Source: Paraphysomonas bandaiensis (taxonomy: Eukaryota > Chrysophyceae). From it: a stretch of DNA of 64,000 bases. The DNA lies in NCBI GenBank assembly GCA_965644295.1, contig CBFFRP010000399.1:151531-215530 (forward strand). Direction: 5' to 3'. A program made the position numbers and the translations under genes. Under the pieces are notes generated by a model. It did no database searches and had not been told where the DNA came from. It saw only the letters and a list, made by a program, of their open reading frames with translations. Numbering within the stretch: position 1 is the stretch's first letter; the number at the start of each line of letters is the position of its first letter. Of this stretch, positions 11,641 to 23,778 are shown one piece after another.

Positions 11641-12381
11641 TGTTTTAGTTATTCTATTCGAAGGGTATTGTTAGAATGTGTTGTGAAGAGAATGGAAGCG
11701 AGCAATAGATATGAGCGACTTGTTTCTATGGGATTGTATGCACATGGCACTATGTATGTATGTATATAGAGGGAGGTGTTAGCAGTACAGAGTACTCTGC
11801 TGTACTCTTCCACATCTAGAGTGCGGTGTGTATGTATGTGATGTACTTGTACTGCTGTGTGTACGAGTGTAGTAAGAATTCCAACCCTCAACATCAATAG
11901 CATCACCAGCAGCACCAATATCGTCATCATCAAACGTCATCACCACCTGGAAAAGAGTACGTACAGGACGGAAATTCGAATTCTACCATATGTTCTGGTG
12001 ACTGGGAATATACAGTTTTCTTGAAGTTACTCACCAAAATGCTTACTTTTATCACTTCTTCATGTTTTTGGTTGTATAAAACGGAGGTTTTCACTGAACA
12101 GAGATCTATTATTTTGAGAGGAAATATTTTTGATGTACGCCAAAAAGTGTGCAGAGAGTCAATGATAATATACGTAGAAATGTATATGTAATTGCAACCT
12201 AACCATAGTTTGATCACATCCTAATATTAGTATTAATATACTTGTATATCAGACAATAGATACTATAGATATTACATCATTATCATGCTGTTATTATCGT
12301 GAATTGTGTTGTTTATTTTACTGAAAAGGGCATCACTTTTCCCACCGTCTATTTGGTGTATTTCTGTTATACAATTGTAAC
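11641..12381. other. Divergent promoter region (carrier / gene A)
   Basis: A 741-bp spacer with short TATG/TGTA-rich runs near 11751-11766 and 11828-11840. There is no coding exon. Open frames on the minus strand are low-complexity and lack family character. Confidence 0.4.
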
Positions 12382-15300
12382 ATGTCGAGTTTTGTATTAT
12401 TCATACTCTCATATCTCACTATCAGTGTATATTCTACACAAGATATATTCAATCCATCTATTGGTGAATTAGTATCAGATGCAGAGCATCGAGTGTCTAT
12501 TGTTCGACAAGATGAGGATTGTCCGGACCCTCTTAGCTGTTGGCTAGAGAGTTTAACGTTTAAGATCCCAGATGTTTGCTTTATGGTTGAAAATGTTGAG
12601 TGTTGCATAACAGATTTTGTGTGCACTGGAATTGAAATTTCGGGCATAGATTCCAGTTACATATACCCGACAACGCTGTCTATGGAGCTCGAGGGACTCG
12701 GAACTCCCTGCAAAGGAGAGTGGAGTTATGGTAAATTCGGTGGCAGTATATCAGCGGTTATCTCCAATACAGATATTGCGACAACGACAGTAGTAGGAAA
12801 AGAAGATATCTATCCGGTTTCTTTGGAGTTTACCACCTGCACTGTTCCTAGCATAGATATCGAGCTAAAATTTAGTGGAGGTCTTGTGGGGGTAATATTG
12901 CAACTCATTTCCAATAAAGTGGAAGAGGGATTGGAGAAGGCTGTATACACTGTCGTATGTGAGGTTGGAGAGCCCCTCATTGCAAATAAAACTACTGAAG
13001 CTTTGGTGCACACAATTGACCCTGCCCTAGCCGAGATGGTATCACATGGCCCCACCCCACCACCAGAACTCCCTGCGAACACATACATTGATTGGAGTAC
13101 CTCCTTACCTGGTCTCATGGAGAATATTGAGGAAAAGCATGCAAACGATTACCTGAACAAGTTGGTTGACTCAATTACGAATGGAACTGGTTCCTTTCAT
13201 ATTGATCTTCACAACACGTCTCTCACGTTTCCTGTTGTTGACCCTACTTCTGGCCCGCTAGGCAATATAACTCTGACACTGCATTACCTCGATATTTCAG
13301 GTCTAGACTCGTTTTATGATATCTCCCTGTTGACTCCGTCTCCACCCTCTCCGTCCTATTCCCCGTATTCTGTGTGGTCTGCATTCTCTTTACACTCCTT
13401 CAGTATTTCTCTCGGCGTTACTGTGGACGTGGTTCTTGATCAGGGAGCACTCAGCGGTGGAGAGCTGAGGGAGACGTTTGCTCTTGACCTCGTTCTGTCC
13501 AACAGCACAATAGGAGTGGACCTGTTACTGCCTGTAAACATTGAGAGACTAGGGGAACTGTATCTGGATCAGATTGCCGATCTTTCTTGTTTACTTTCCA
13601 CGGCCGATTACCTAAGCGTTACATCTCTCATTCTGGACACTCACATAGATAGTATGACTCTGGTGCAGAAAGATGCTACAGAAGACTCCCTCGAGAAAGA
13701 TATTGATGATCTCATTAATAATATTGTCGAATTAGGCGTGGAAGGTTTTCCGGAGTTGCTGACAGACCTTATATCGGGAGTTGCTCAAGGACCTGTGAAG
13801 TCATTGTTAAACAATAAACTGTCCGAGTTGCTAGTGTCTGCAGGAGACAATTGCATTCCACATAAGGAGACAGATGATGATGAGTCTGACTGGATTGTAT
13901 GGTCTGATAGCATTGTTGTGCAGGGGTTGGACTACCTTCTGAACAGTATGATTGGGCCAAGTGGTGTGAATAGCATCGTCGATGCTGCTACCGATGGTAC
14001 AGGTTCAGTCACAGTTCCCCTCTCTGCTGCTGATTTTGCTCTCACTGTTTTTGGTTTGGACTCCTTCTTCGATTTCACGATCCTAAAACCCTCATCGGAC
14101 CCAAACAGTCCGTACACCTTGGATTCATCTGTGGGGCTGGGTTACTGTGAGGGACAGGATAGAACCCAAATCTGTACACCTGTGGGCATATCTCTTGTGA
14201 GTGACTCGGATGCAGCACAGAGCCCGTCCAGTGCAAGTCTCACCGCCAGTTTCTTTAATTTCATGTTTTCCACGTCTATCCTCACGAAATTTGATCTTAA
14301 TGCCGTTAAAGAGCTTCGTGTGGCTGATTTGTTCATCTTCAGTGGAAACCACTCGGGATGCTTTTTATCGTCATTTGATGAGATAGCGATAGAGTCCCTT
14401 GATATGAGTATCACGCAAGCGGAGCTGACAAAAGGGCCGTTGGTGTCTAAAGACATCACCAGTGGTGTGGAGCAGTTGTTGAATAAAATCACAGGAGAGG
14501 AGTCTATCGCGGCCATCAATGCTGCGTTGGTCAATTTGATAGCGGAGTCTGCAGAAGCATGTGAATCTGGTTCGTGGCCCCCTCTTCCGGGCGATGACGA
14601 CAGTCCATCGCCTGCTGATGACTGCGACGGCCCTGTGCAATGTGCGCTCAACAGTATTGTAATTGGACCTTTGGATGACCTCTGTTTTGATATAAAGGAT
14701 AGTGAACTCGAAATATGTATTAAGGCCTTTAGCTGCTATGATATTGACTTGGTAGGGTTGGAGTCTGGGAATCCCGACCCTCAGACGATTCTCCTTGGGG
14801 TCGAGGAGTTTGCAATAACCTGTGGGGCTGATTGGAACATCTCCGCCTCCTTGTCTAAAGACGACGCCTCAAATGTTGGTGGACACTCGCTATCGTACGA
14901 AGGGTCTGTCAGCATTGCGATGACTGACTTTACAGGGTCAGTGGAAGCTGCCTTTGGAGCCAGCAGTGTGTCGGAGGAGTATCCCCCTATGCCGGCGTCG
15001 GTGAAACTGCAAGAATGTAAGACGAGTGGGACGCAATTTGATATTAAATTCGCTGGTGGTGTATTGGGAACAATCCTGGATAAAGCAGTAGCTCCTCCTT
15101 TGGAAGATGCGTTGGAGAGTGCTGTTTACTGGGCTTTGTGCGATCTGTTGAACCCTTTTCTCAGCAGGGTGATGACAAGAGTTCTTAAGACTCGTGTGGA
15201 TCCCGCTATTGAGGATGTAATTGACATGCGAGCCCCTCCTGCACCAGTTGTTATGCCAGGCTACCTTAACTGGAATGAAACAATTCTGAACACTGTCCAC

Positions 15301-18300
15301 AACATTATATCAGGAATTCAAGTCAATGAAGGGAAGGTAATCCAATGCATGCTGGACGCAGAGAACCCCCCAGTTGATGGGTACAACATCAATACACTGA
15401 TCGATTTCATGACAGACGGATCTGGAGAGTTTGTGATTAGCATCGACTCCACTGTACCTATCGGTAGCGCAACTCTTACTTTTGAGACATTGACGATATC
15501 TGGACTTGACACATTCGGCGACATATTTTTATTGGATCCTTCGCCTGATTCTGGAGTTACGTTGTCTTCATCAATCGAGCTGGCCTCTATGGATCTCCAA
15601 CTGGCAGTTCTCCTTGAAGAAGCCGAGGAGGGCTATAAACAAGAGGCAGTTGTCGACCTTCGCCTGTCAAATGCTACTCTAGCTTTCGATATGGTCGCTG
15701 CTCTACGGCTCTCAATTCTGAATAACTTGTACAGTGATCAGATCTTGCATCTACCTTGCATCATGTCGGCACTAGATGAGCTATATATCTCCTCGCTTGT
15801 GCTCTCAATGAATGTTGAGAATCTATCTGTGCAGCAGGTCTCTGGTGGAAATGCAACATCACTTGAACTGGAAACCGCGGAGCTGGTCGACAGTTTGTTT
15901 CGTTTGTTGCTGTCTGGATATCCTGAAATGGTTACAGAAATGATTGAGGGCATCGCTCAGGGGCCTGTGAAGGAGAAAATCAATGAGAAGTTGCTTGCCA
16001 TGATGCAGGCATATGACCTTAACAACGCTGACGCGTGTCCCCATCACGGGAACTATAGTGGCGTAGACTGGATCGTCTGGAGTGAAAGTACCCTCATAGA
16101 GAAGGTCGACACACTGTTGAATACCCTTCTTGGGTCTGATGGCGTCAACAAGTTAATGAATTGCATCACTGACGGAACTGGCAATGTGGTTGTACAAATT
16201 CCCACAGATGCCCCTCTCTTAGCTGGTTGGAAAATTACTCTCGGTGGCTTGAATTCTTTTTCAGACTTCGCATTGGTGTATCCTGTGGAGGGTGAGCCCT
16301 ATGATCTTGGCAACTTGCTGGGGTTGGGCGATTGTAATTCTGCAAGTGACTGCAATTCTTTTCTGCTTGCGATGGAGGGTGATCACATGGACCGGCATAT
16401 AAGCATCAAGCTAACGATGGATAATCTTTTGCTATATCTGGACATGCTCACGGAGGTGGATATGACGGAGTTTATGAATTTACAGTGGGCAGAGTTTCAT
16501 ACTCAAGGGTGTATGATGACCACTGTAGACGCACTCTCTATATACGACCTAGGTCTTGGGGTGTCTGACGTCGAGTTGTATTTCAACAATGGTGCTGGAG
16601 AAGTAAATCTTACTGCTATGGTGAAGTCACTTTTAGACAAACTGACTGAACCAGAAACTCTCGCCACTTTCAATGGAAAAATTACAGAGAGCTTGAGCAC
16701 ATCCGATGAAGTGTGTGCGGGGACGTACGAACCCACTGTAGACGGATCGAACTCTTCTGACTCCCACAATGCTTGGCGATGGCAGCTTGCTGTACTCATA
16801 TCTGGGTGCATTGTTGCACTTTTTCTGTTGGTCTGGATATACTTTAACTACGGTGTGGCCGGTATGAGCAAGACCTGTATGGTCGATTCCAAGGGCGTTC
16901 CATATGACGGTGTTGGGGAAGAAGCGGCGAGTCAATATTCTGCGTGGGATTGGGAAGAGGAGGCCTACCCTGTGGGGCAAAATGTGTGTCTCAGTAATGC
17001 GTGGATAGAGTCTTGGCTTGGGTGGCTTTTCGGTTATGAGGAGGGTGAATTTGTATATGATGCTCTCATTGCTCAGGACAGTATCTATGCATCTGTCCGT
17101 ATCCTCATTCCGCTAGCCATACTCGGCAATATTGCTCTCTTTATATCCGGAAATATTGCTGTTGGCGCCACTGTCCTGGCTGAGGTGGATGTAGGCAACC
17201 AGGTTATCAAGCCAGATCCCATATTTGAATTCGGTCTCGGTAACACCGTCAGAGATATGTAAGTATATATGTGATGTTTTTTCGTCCCTTTATTTTGTGT
17301 TAGGTGGGATGCCAAAGTATACCCGCTATCAATGTTGATTGCTTTTTTCTCTGGAGCATGGCCATATATTAAGCTCGTGGTCATGCTTTTCTCGTGGGTA
17401 CTGCCGACATCGTTGCTTCCTCTTCCCAGGCGCGACAGTGCTCTTATATGGCTGGATATCCTAGGAAAGTGGTCACTCATTGATACGTACGTTATGGTTC
17501 TGATGGTACGAGCATTGTGTATGCTGCTTCTCTTCTAATTTTTTTGTAGATGGTCGCTTTTCAGTTTACACTCGAAGTTGCACCAGGGATAAAGGTCATA
17601 GTTATTGTTGAGCCCAATTGGGGTTTCTATGCTTTCCTACTTGCAACGATGTGCAGCTTAGGACTCGGACATCTTGTTTTAGCATGTCACAGACTTATCG
17701 CAGAGACTAAAATTCCGCCATATGAACTTAAGACTGAATCTTTGATGAATCACACATTTACCACGGAGCTTCGTTGCAGTGCCACGGGCTCATCTTTTTC
17801 CACTGTGGATTCTGGTGATGATGCTTCAAAGAAGTACGTATGGAAGACTCATCAGGTGTCGGTAACCACGGCGGGTAAAGTAACGATGGTCGTTGTGCTG
17901 CTATTTTTAGCCCTGTCTGTAATTGCGGGGACTTTCGTGAAGACTTTCAATTTTGAATTTAAGGGCCTCACGGGGTACTTAATGGGTGATGGAGCTGTCG
18001 ATCCCTACAGCTTGGTAACCGTTGGCACTACACTCCCAAGCGCATCTGGATCACCCCACGATTTTGGTGTTCGATGGATTCAAGCTGCTTACTTTGCTTT
18101 CGGTCTTGGTATGCCCCTTGCTTTCTGTGCCGCCCTCCTCGCTCTGTGGGTGACTCCGTTGACCTTGAAATTCCAGAAGGGATTCGTTGTCCTCACAGAA
18201 GTGTTAAACGCTTGGAACGCACTGGATGTGTTTGTTGTGTCCATAATAGCAGCATTGGTACGTATTGACGTTGTGGTGTTGTATACTGATCTCTTACGTA

Positions 18301-19002
18301 ATTCTTTCAGTTGGAGATTCAACAATTCGCTGCCTTTTTGGTGGGTGACAACTGTGACACTATCAATGAGATCCTAGAAGAATATATGGACGATGAGTTA
18401 GACGGTGACGATAAGTGCTTCGATGTGGTGGCTACTCTGAAACCTGTAAGTGTAGTGGAAACTCATGTGTGTAAATATCTTATATATTAATGCATTAGCA
18501 ATCATGGATGTTGTACCTGGCTGCATCCTGTCTTGTCATAGTCGGGCTTCCAATGATGGGTCTCTGCCATAACGTGGTTGCTGAACGTATGGATGAGTAT
18601 GAGAGCAGGAAGGAGGACGCCGATATGGGATCCTGTCATGAGAGGAGCACGTCAATGTCAGCATCTCGCGTGCCACGGCTGTTTTCCTCTGCAGAAGAAA
18701 GAGCTGCACTTGAGGCTGAAGAAAGCGGGTATAATGCACTATCTGGTGGCGAAAGTCCTGCATATTCTGAAGGCAGAGACCGCATACTGACTGTAGACTT
18801 GGAACCCACAGATCCTGCATTGGAGGAGGATAGAGGGGCTCTTAGTTCCTCGGCTCTGGACTTATCTGGACGCAATAGAGCGTCCGAGGACTTGGCCTCG
18901 GAGGATGATGGAGAGGATAAAACACCCTGGACTAAGTGTGTGATGTCTACTTTTATCCACTCATGCCATAGGGTGGGACTTGTCTCATTCGGTGACGAAT
19001 AA
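12382..19002 (+). CDS. Gene A: TULIP (BPI/LBP-like) ectodomain fused to PqiA/LetA-like membrane modules
   Basis: Five exons (12382-17258, 17304-17505, 17550-18257, 18311-18445, 18499-19002) give about 2141 residues. A signal peptide (about 1-19) leads into two BPI/LBP-type TULIP domains (about 46-225 and 745-960). Each shows the Trp-rich strand, a paired-Cys region and an amphipathic helix such as GLVGVILQLISNKVEEGLEK. Four modules containing GL-[DN]-[ST]-F-x-D (about 307, 558, 1040, 1289) follow in pairs, so the ectodomain is internally duplicated and has many N-glycosylation sites. A transmembrane helix lies at about 1467-1490. The C-terminus then has two PqiA/LetA-like modules with the hallmark W-x-x-x-D helices GKWSLIDTYVMVLM and WNALDVFVVSIIAAL, preceded by AFFSGAWPYIKL-type helices. 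A lipid-binding or transfer role is inferred from both families. The tail is acidic and Ser-rich. The paralogue is gene B at 34143-40483. Confidence 0.8.
12765..16211 (+). repeat. Near-identical inverted repeat arm within gene A
   Basis: About 3.45 kb of gene A is almost identical to the reverse complement of 36708-40150 in gene B, with only about 15 amino-acid differences over about 1150 codons. Similarity drops sharply at both ends, although a further short identical patch occurs near 16247-16290. Confidence 0.85.
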
Positions 19003-20025
19003 ACCATGTGCGTGTTTAGTGTCGAAGCAGTTTCCCTGTTAAATTACCGTTGTTTTATCAATATCACGGTCATCACGGGTCAAAAGTGAATGGTGTATAA
19101 TTGTGTGATAGTGACATCTGCGTACTCGCTTTCGTTTGTTGCAGTTTGCGAAAGGTTTATTGCTATTGTCCCTATCATTCGATTGTTGTTGAGGTGCGAT
19201 TAACTTTATCATGTTCTAGTTATAATAAGTATACGGTTTCGAGATGTCTGTAATTTCTTATCACTAAGAGCTACGTAATCACAGTGTCGCTATAGAGCTA
19301 GTTATATATTACAGTGTGCGTAATGGTTGACAATATGATATTGCGGATGCTTACTGCCTTGGTCCTGCTGATATTCTGTAGCCTATTTTCAGTTATTGTG
19401 TAGTCCGTGCTCTGTGCGTCCTATTCTTTAATCATGATTGCATTCTGAATTCTGATACTTCATGTTGGAAAGAAAAATATCAAGCAGTAAATTTTCCTTC
19501 TCATGTGCAATAGATATACTATACTGGATACAGGATACTGGTAATAATTAATTAAAGAAGAGTTGTGATCTAAAAGCTAAAAGGTAGATGTTATCTATTA
19601 GACATTCTTCTCACCTTCCCACGACGCACCGCGTTGTATTATATCTTTCCATGTTACTTGGTGCTTTCTTGTATATTGTATACAACTTGCAATTCAATTT
19701 ATTGTTACGCAACCCTGTATACTACGCAATTACTGCAGTTCTAAACATATATATAAAGATTAAAATAATTATTCTGCGTAAGAGGTGAAGCTATTGCAGA
19801 TTGCAACTCATATGAAAGCACAATAGCGGATAGCAGAGATATGAGAAGCATCGTCAACAAGAAATTGATATAATTTATTACAACTGCCAGAGATCAATAT
19901 TGATATAATTATTGTATATTAAGAACCGCCTCGAAAGCTTATATATCCGATAACAAATCAGAGGCATGTGTAACAGATGAGGAATTCTTTATAAGAACAG
20001 TTACGTCGACTACCCATTTATCCAT
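19003..20025. other. Intergenic region, no feature seen
   Basis: About 1 kb between the convergent 3' ends of gene A and the Tudor-like gene. A 66-codon open frame at 19588-19788 has no support. No RNA gene or transposon signature is visible. Confidence 0.4.
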
Positions 20026-20823
20026 TTATATAACATACACAGAACCATCCGCAAGCATCAACTTATTGTCATCCTCTAGAAATAGAAGTGCTTCTTCTAC
20101 ATAGGCGGGCGTGCAATTTGGAATCAAGTCACAAAAAAATGTTTCCAAATCAGCGACCGAATATGCTTCATCTGCAGCACATGAACACTGGCGAGTTGCC
20201 GCCTTAAAATTCTCAACGACAACTTGCGCAATATCTGATAGGGTTGAAGAGGTAGCCGGGCCAGCGCACGCAGAATCCGTTTCTGCGTGTGAAATTGAGT
20301 CTGAGAATGTGTCGACCTCAGGAAAAGATACATCTTTCTCCAAAGCTATTGCGGGGACAGGTAACTCTAAAGGACTACAATCAACTTTCTCTGTAGGTTG
20401 TCGCGCAGGTTTAGGGGTCCGTTCAGAGACAACCTTAGCTTTTTTCTTCACACGTGTACATGTTACAACTTCAGGTTGAAGTCTACTGGTAGGACGTCGA
20501 CTCCTCTCTGGCTTCTCATCCATATCCTCCTTAAGAGAGATATACTGAGGCTCAATACTATCTTCCTTTCCACCCAACACATACGATACTGAGTATGTAT
20601 TACTGTTCTTATCAATGCTCTTTATGAACCCCGTCCCACCCAATTTATTTATCCCTGTATAACACACATATCATATACATATATATGTAACTATACATGG
20701 ATGTATGTATGTATGTATGTATGTATGAGGTCACTTACCCGGCCATGTCCTTGCCTCAACTACAACAAGATCACCCACTGAGAACATAGAAGGGGAGTTA
20801 CCGTATATGTTCTCCACATCCAT
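20026..20823 (-). CDS. Tudor/PWWP-like domain protein (237 aa)
   Basis: Two exons (20823-20739 and 20654-20026) are joined by an 84-nt intron that itself carries a short TATG run. The N-terminal 70 residues form a compact beta-rich domain: GDLVVVEARTWPGINKLGG, then TGFIKSIDKNS and YSVSYVLGGKEDSIEPQYIS. This resembles Tudor/PWWP-type chromatin readers. The middle is basic and disordered (RRPTSRLQPEV, KKKAKVVSERTPKPARQ) and would suit nuclear localisation. The last 45 residues (VADLETFFCDLIPNCTP onwards) look like a small winged-helix-type fold ending in a beta hairpin. A nuclear or chromatin role is plausible but not shown. The ATG at 20823 is chosen because exon 1 supplies the first strand of the domain. 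The gene is divergent to the hydrolase across a microsatellite. Confidence 0.65.
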
Positions 20824-20966
20824 GTTATGGTAGATATGTATGTACCTTAAGAGATGCTGTGATCAAGAGATGAGCGAGATTAATGTATGTAGAAATACAC
20901 TGCATCTACATCTCCGGTATACGGAATCATACCAAGAATTTGAAAATACTGACCCGTTAAGCACTC

Positions 20967-21527
20967 TGTATGTGTGTATGTATGTATGTATGTATGTATG
21001 TAGGTATGTATGTAGGTAGGTAGGTAGGTACGTATGTATGTATGTATGTATGTATGTATGTATGTATGTATGTATGTATGTATGTATGTATGTATGTATG
21101 TATGTATGTATGTATGTATGTAGGTATGTATGTATGTATGTATGTATGTACATGTATGTATGTATGTATGTATGTATGTATGTATGTATGTATGTATGTA
21201 TGTATGTATGTATGTATGTATGTATGTATGTATGTATGTATGTATGTATGTATGTATGTATGTATGTATGTATGTATGTATGTATGTATGTATGTATGTA
21301 TGTATGTATGTATGTATGTATGTATGTATGTATGTATGTATGTATGTATGTATGTATGTATGTATGTATGTATGTATGTATGTATGTATGTATGTATGTA
21401 TGTATGTATGTATGTATGTATGTATGTATGTATGTATGTATGTATGTATGTATGTATGTATGTATGTATGTATGTATGTATGTATGTATGTATGTATGTA
21501 TGTATGTATGTATGTATGTATGTATGT
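20967..21527. repeat. (GTAT)n microsatellite, about 560 bp
   Basis: A long tetranucleotide array with a few interruptions (GTAGGTAG cluster near 21000-21030, GTACATG near 21149). It fills most of the shared upstream region of the Tudor-like gene (-) and the hydrolase gene (+), ending only 47 bp before the hydrolase start codon. All frames through it are artefactual. Confidence 0.97.
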
Positions 21528-21573
21528 GCATATGCCTCTTAAGTGGCTATAGAACTTCATTCAACACACTCTA

Positions 21574-22948
21574 ATGTCATCTACTATTCTTCGCACTGGA
21601 ATTATCCTCCTATTCACTGCTATCCTCATTTACCGGTTAGCATCTAATCCCTCATTAGCTACATTCGGCTATATAGCTGTATCATGGGCGCTGGACTATG
21701 ACAGGGATCAGCCCACTATACAAAACTATGACGGACAAATAGAAGATCATATATTTAAACATCGTTTTATTCCAATTAATCAAACATATCATGGTCTCCC
21801 TGTAGAAGCAACATATCATGTAGTGGAATGTGGTAAAGAGGATGCTGAGCCGATTGTATTCGGACATGGACTATGTGAGAACTGGCGTGTATGGAAAAAG
21901 ATTATGACAGAGTTTTGCAGTACTCATAGGGTTGTTGCATATGATTCAGAGGGAATGGGTCAGAGTGCTTGGCCTAATGTTCTCCGCGATCTACCGAAGG
22001 GACAGTCGACAACTTTTATGGCTGATATGCAAATGGAAATGCTCAGAAAAATCGGCATTCGTCGTTTTAATTTAGTGATTACTGATTACAGTTTTTGGAC
22101 AACTCTCTCAATGCTAAGTGATTTTGGTGACACTATATTACGGTATGGTAAGCTGCAATCGGTACGTGTAATTTACTTGTATTGTTACTGTCTGACGTAT
22201 GAACCAGACGGTTGGTGTTGAAGATGTGAACAGAATCCCGCAAGGCAAATTGATGAAAGCAATTCCTCGCACAATGGACTTCATAACGAATTTGAATAAG
22301 TTTGCTTTGGCGCGAGTACTATTCGGTAAGCCGTTGTTGCAGTGGCCAGCTGTAGTGGGGAACCGGAGAAATGCCCGAGAGATTCCTGACAGCGAGTTCA
22401 ATGAGGTCATCCTCAGTGGTCTCCGAGAAAACGGTCTCACTGCATGGGTGTACTTCTACAATTATGGACGGGATATGTGTGCGCAGATGGACTACCAGAT
22501 TGATGTCTTCAGACAGGCCCGCTATCCTGTACTTATTCTCCAAGGTGACTCCGATAGAGGACAGGTGAACCCCTTCGTGTCATGTCGTCTACTCTTATTC
22601 CTTCGTCTATTTTGTAGCCCAAAGAGCTTTTTGATGGTACTGCAGCCATGGAAATCGTAGAGCGTCCAGCTGTATCGATGAGGGAGAAGATGTCACGGTA
22701 CAATCACACTCACGTAACTGTTACCACGTATTCTGGAGACGGGAGTGTGATTGGCCCTAAAGCGGATGAGTTTTTCCCGAACAGGTTAGTATCAAGTTCA
22801 TTTGCAATCACCATGCTAATTTTTTTTGCGTAGTCCTTGGAAAAAATTGCGCATGCTGGAGGGAATAGGACACTTTCCTCATATGGAAGCTCCTGATGTT
22901 GTTGTCAGTTCGCTGAAAGAGCTCTTTGATGTTCCATTATCCGAATAA
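21574..22948 (+). CDS. Alpha/beta-hydrolase fold protein, membrane-anchored
   Basis: Four exons (21574-22161, 22208-22564, 22618-22784, 22834-22948) give 408 residues. A hydrophobic N-terminal helix (residues 8-22) should anchor the protein. The fold is indicated by the oxyanion segment FGHGLCENWRVWKK, the strand-turn VVAYDSEGMGQSAWP, a probable acid in LILQGDSDRGQ and a catalytic His in GIGHFPHMEAPD near the C-terminus. The nucleophile position appears as ITDYSFW: Ser is present, but the usual flanking Gly residues of G-x-S-x-G are absent. It could be an esterase, lipase-like or epoxide-hydrolase-like enzyme, or a non-catalytic member; the substrate is unknown. The start lies 47 bp after the microsatellite. 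Splice junctions keep phase and motif order. Confidence 0.8.
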
Positions 22949-23074
22949 GATTCCTTGGGCATATTAGATACCAGAATAACAGCTGTTATATATTCTTTTG
23001 AGGGTTTAAACATGCTACATAGTAGTATATAGAATACCTTACGAACTTGCAACACTATGTGATTGCAATTTTCC

Positions 23075-23335
23075 ATGGTGGAATTTAGTCTAGACACTGT
23101 GCTAGTGCTCGCTAATGCAATATCCATTTTTCTTTGCCTCGTTTTATGCATATTGGGAAGTTCACTGCCACTATACGCTCTTAGTTTATTAATTCATGTA
23201 GTATTTGTACGTCTACATGTCACCTATAGGCTGAAAAACAGACGTGGTGATTTTATGTGGAATAATGCTTTAACAGAACTAAGAAATAGATATCCAGACA
23301 ACAAAATAATAAAGATGTTGGGAAGTAAATTATAG
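23075..23335 (+). CDS. Small two-helix membrane protein (86 aa)
   Basis: A single-exon frame starting at an ATG in good context (CCATGGTG). Two hydrophobic stretches (about residues 8-28 and 34-55) are followed by a basic, soluble tail (YRLKNRRGDFMWNNALTELR). It lies 126 bp downstream of the hydrolase on the same strand. I do not recognise the family. The transmembrane hairpin plus charged tail looks like a real small membrane protein rather than chance, but an extra 5' or 3' exon cannot be ruled out. Confidence 0.45.
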   Translation: MVEFSLDTVLVLANAISIFLCLVLCILGSSLPLYALSLLIHVVFVRLHVTYRLKNRRGDFMWNNALTELRNRYPDNKIIKMLGSKL

Positions 23336-23778
23336 GGATGTTTAAGTAAGTCAAATGTAATAAAAGAACACTTCACGTAATCAACGACAAAGTTAGATTT
23401 AAGAAACGGTAAGTACAGATTGGCGAAGAATACTTTGATTAAGTCAACAATATATAAAGTATACAGGGCTACAATAGACAATAGAATATTAATGGTAAAA
23501 TATTAATGTTATTTTTTGTCAAAGTGGCAGAGCAAGTTGCACAACAACTAGGAAGATCTGCGTTTTGCTATCATATCAGACATTCATCGTAACGCGTGAA
23601 CTCTTACCAAAATACAATAGCATTTTAGTATACCATAAAAAATCTTGCTATCGAAGCGTTGATTCATTCAGCCACAGAATTGAGATCATAAAACAATTTA
23701 TTAATTACTAGGTAGTAGAAGTCAATCCCATTCAAGCTAGTATAACATCTATTACTCGAAAATACCACATCAAGCATT
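23336..23778. other. Intergenic region, no feature seen
   Basis: An AT-rich spacer between the convergent 3' ends of the small membrane protein and the nucleotide-sugar transporter. Nothing coding or repetitive is evident. Confidence 0.4.

Noticed and set aside
14142-14651. Long antisense frames opposite genes A, B and the C2 giant (for example 14142-14651, 38385-38777, 44836-45216)
   Set aside because: They lie entirely opposite well-supported coding sequence and have no family character; those in A and B simply mirror the duplicated sequence.
17332-18377. Separate small membrane-protein genes downstream of gene A, and the mirror set at 34143-35653 downstream of gene B
   Set aside because: They are joined to the large exon by 44-53 nt introns with matching phases, and together they complete the PqiA/LetA-like modules.
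12382-19002. Interpretation of gene A as a bacterial-type operon or contaminant
   Set aside because: It has several spliceosomal introns matching those of neighbouring genes, a eukaryotic-type signal peptide and a paralogue in the same window.
20863-21574. Long open frames of alternating Ile-His-Thr-Tyr or Met-Tyr-Val-Cys across the microsatellites (also 4723-5145)
   Set aside because: A stop-free tetranucleotide repeat opens all frames on both strands; there is no coding signal beyond the repeat.
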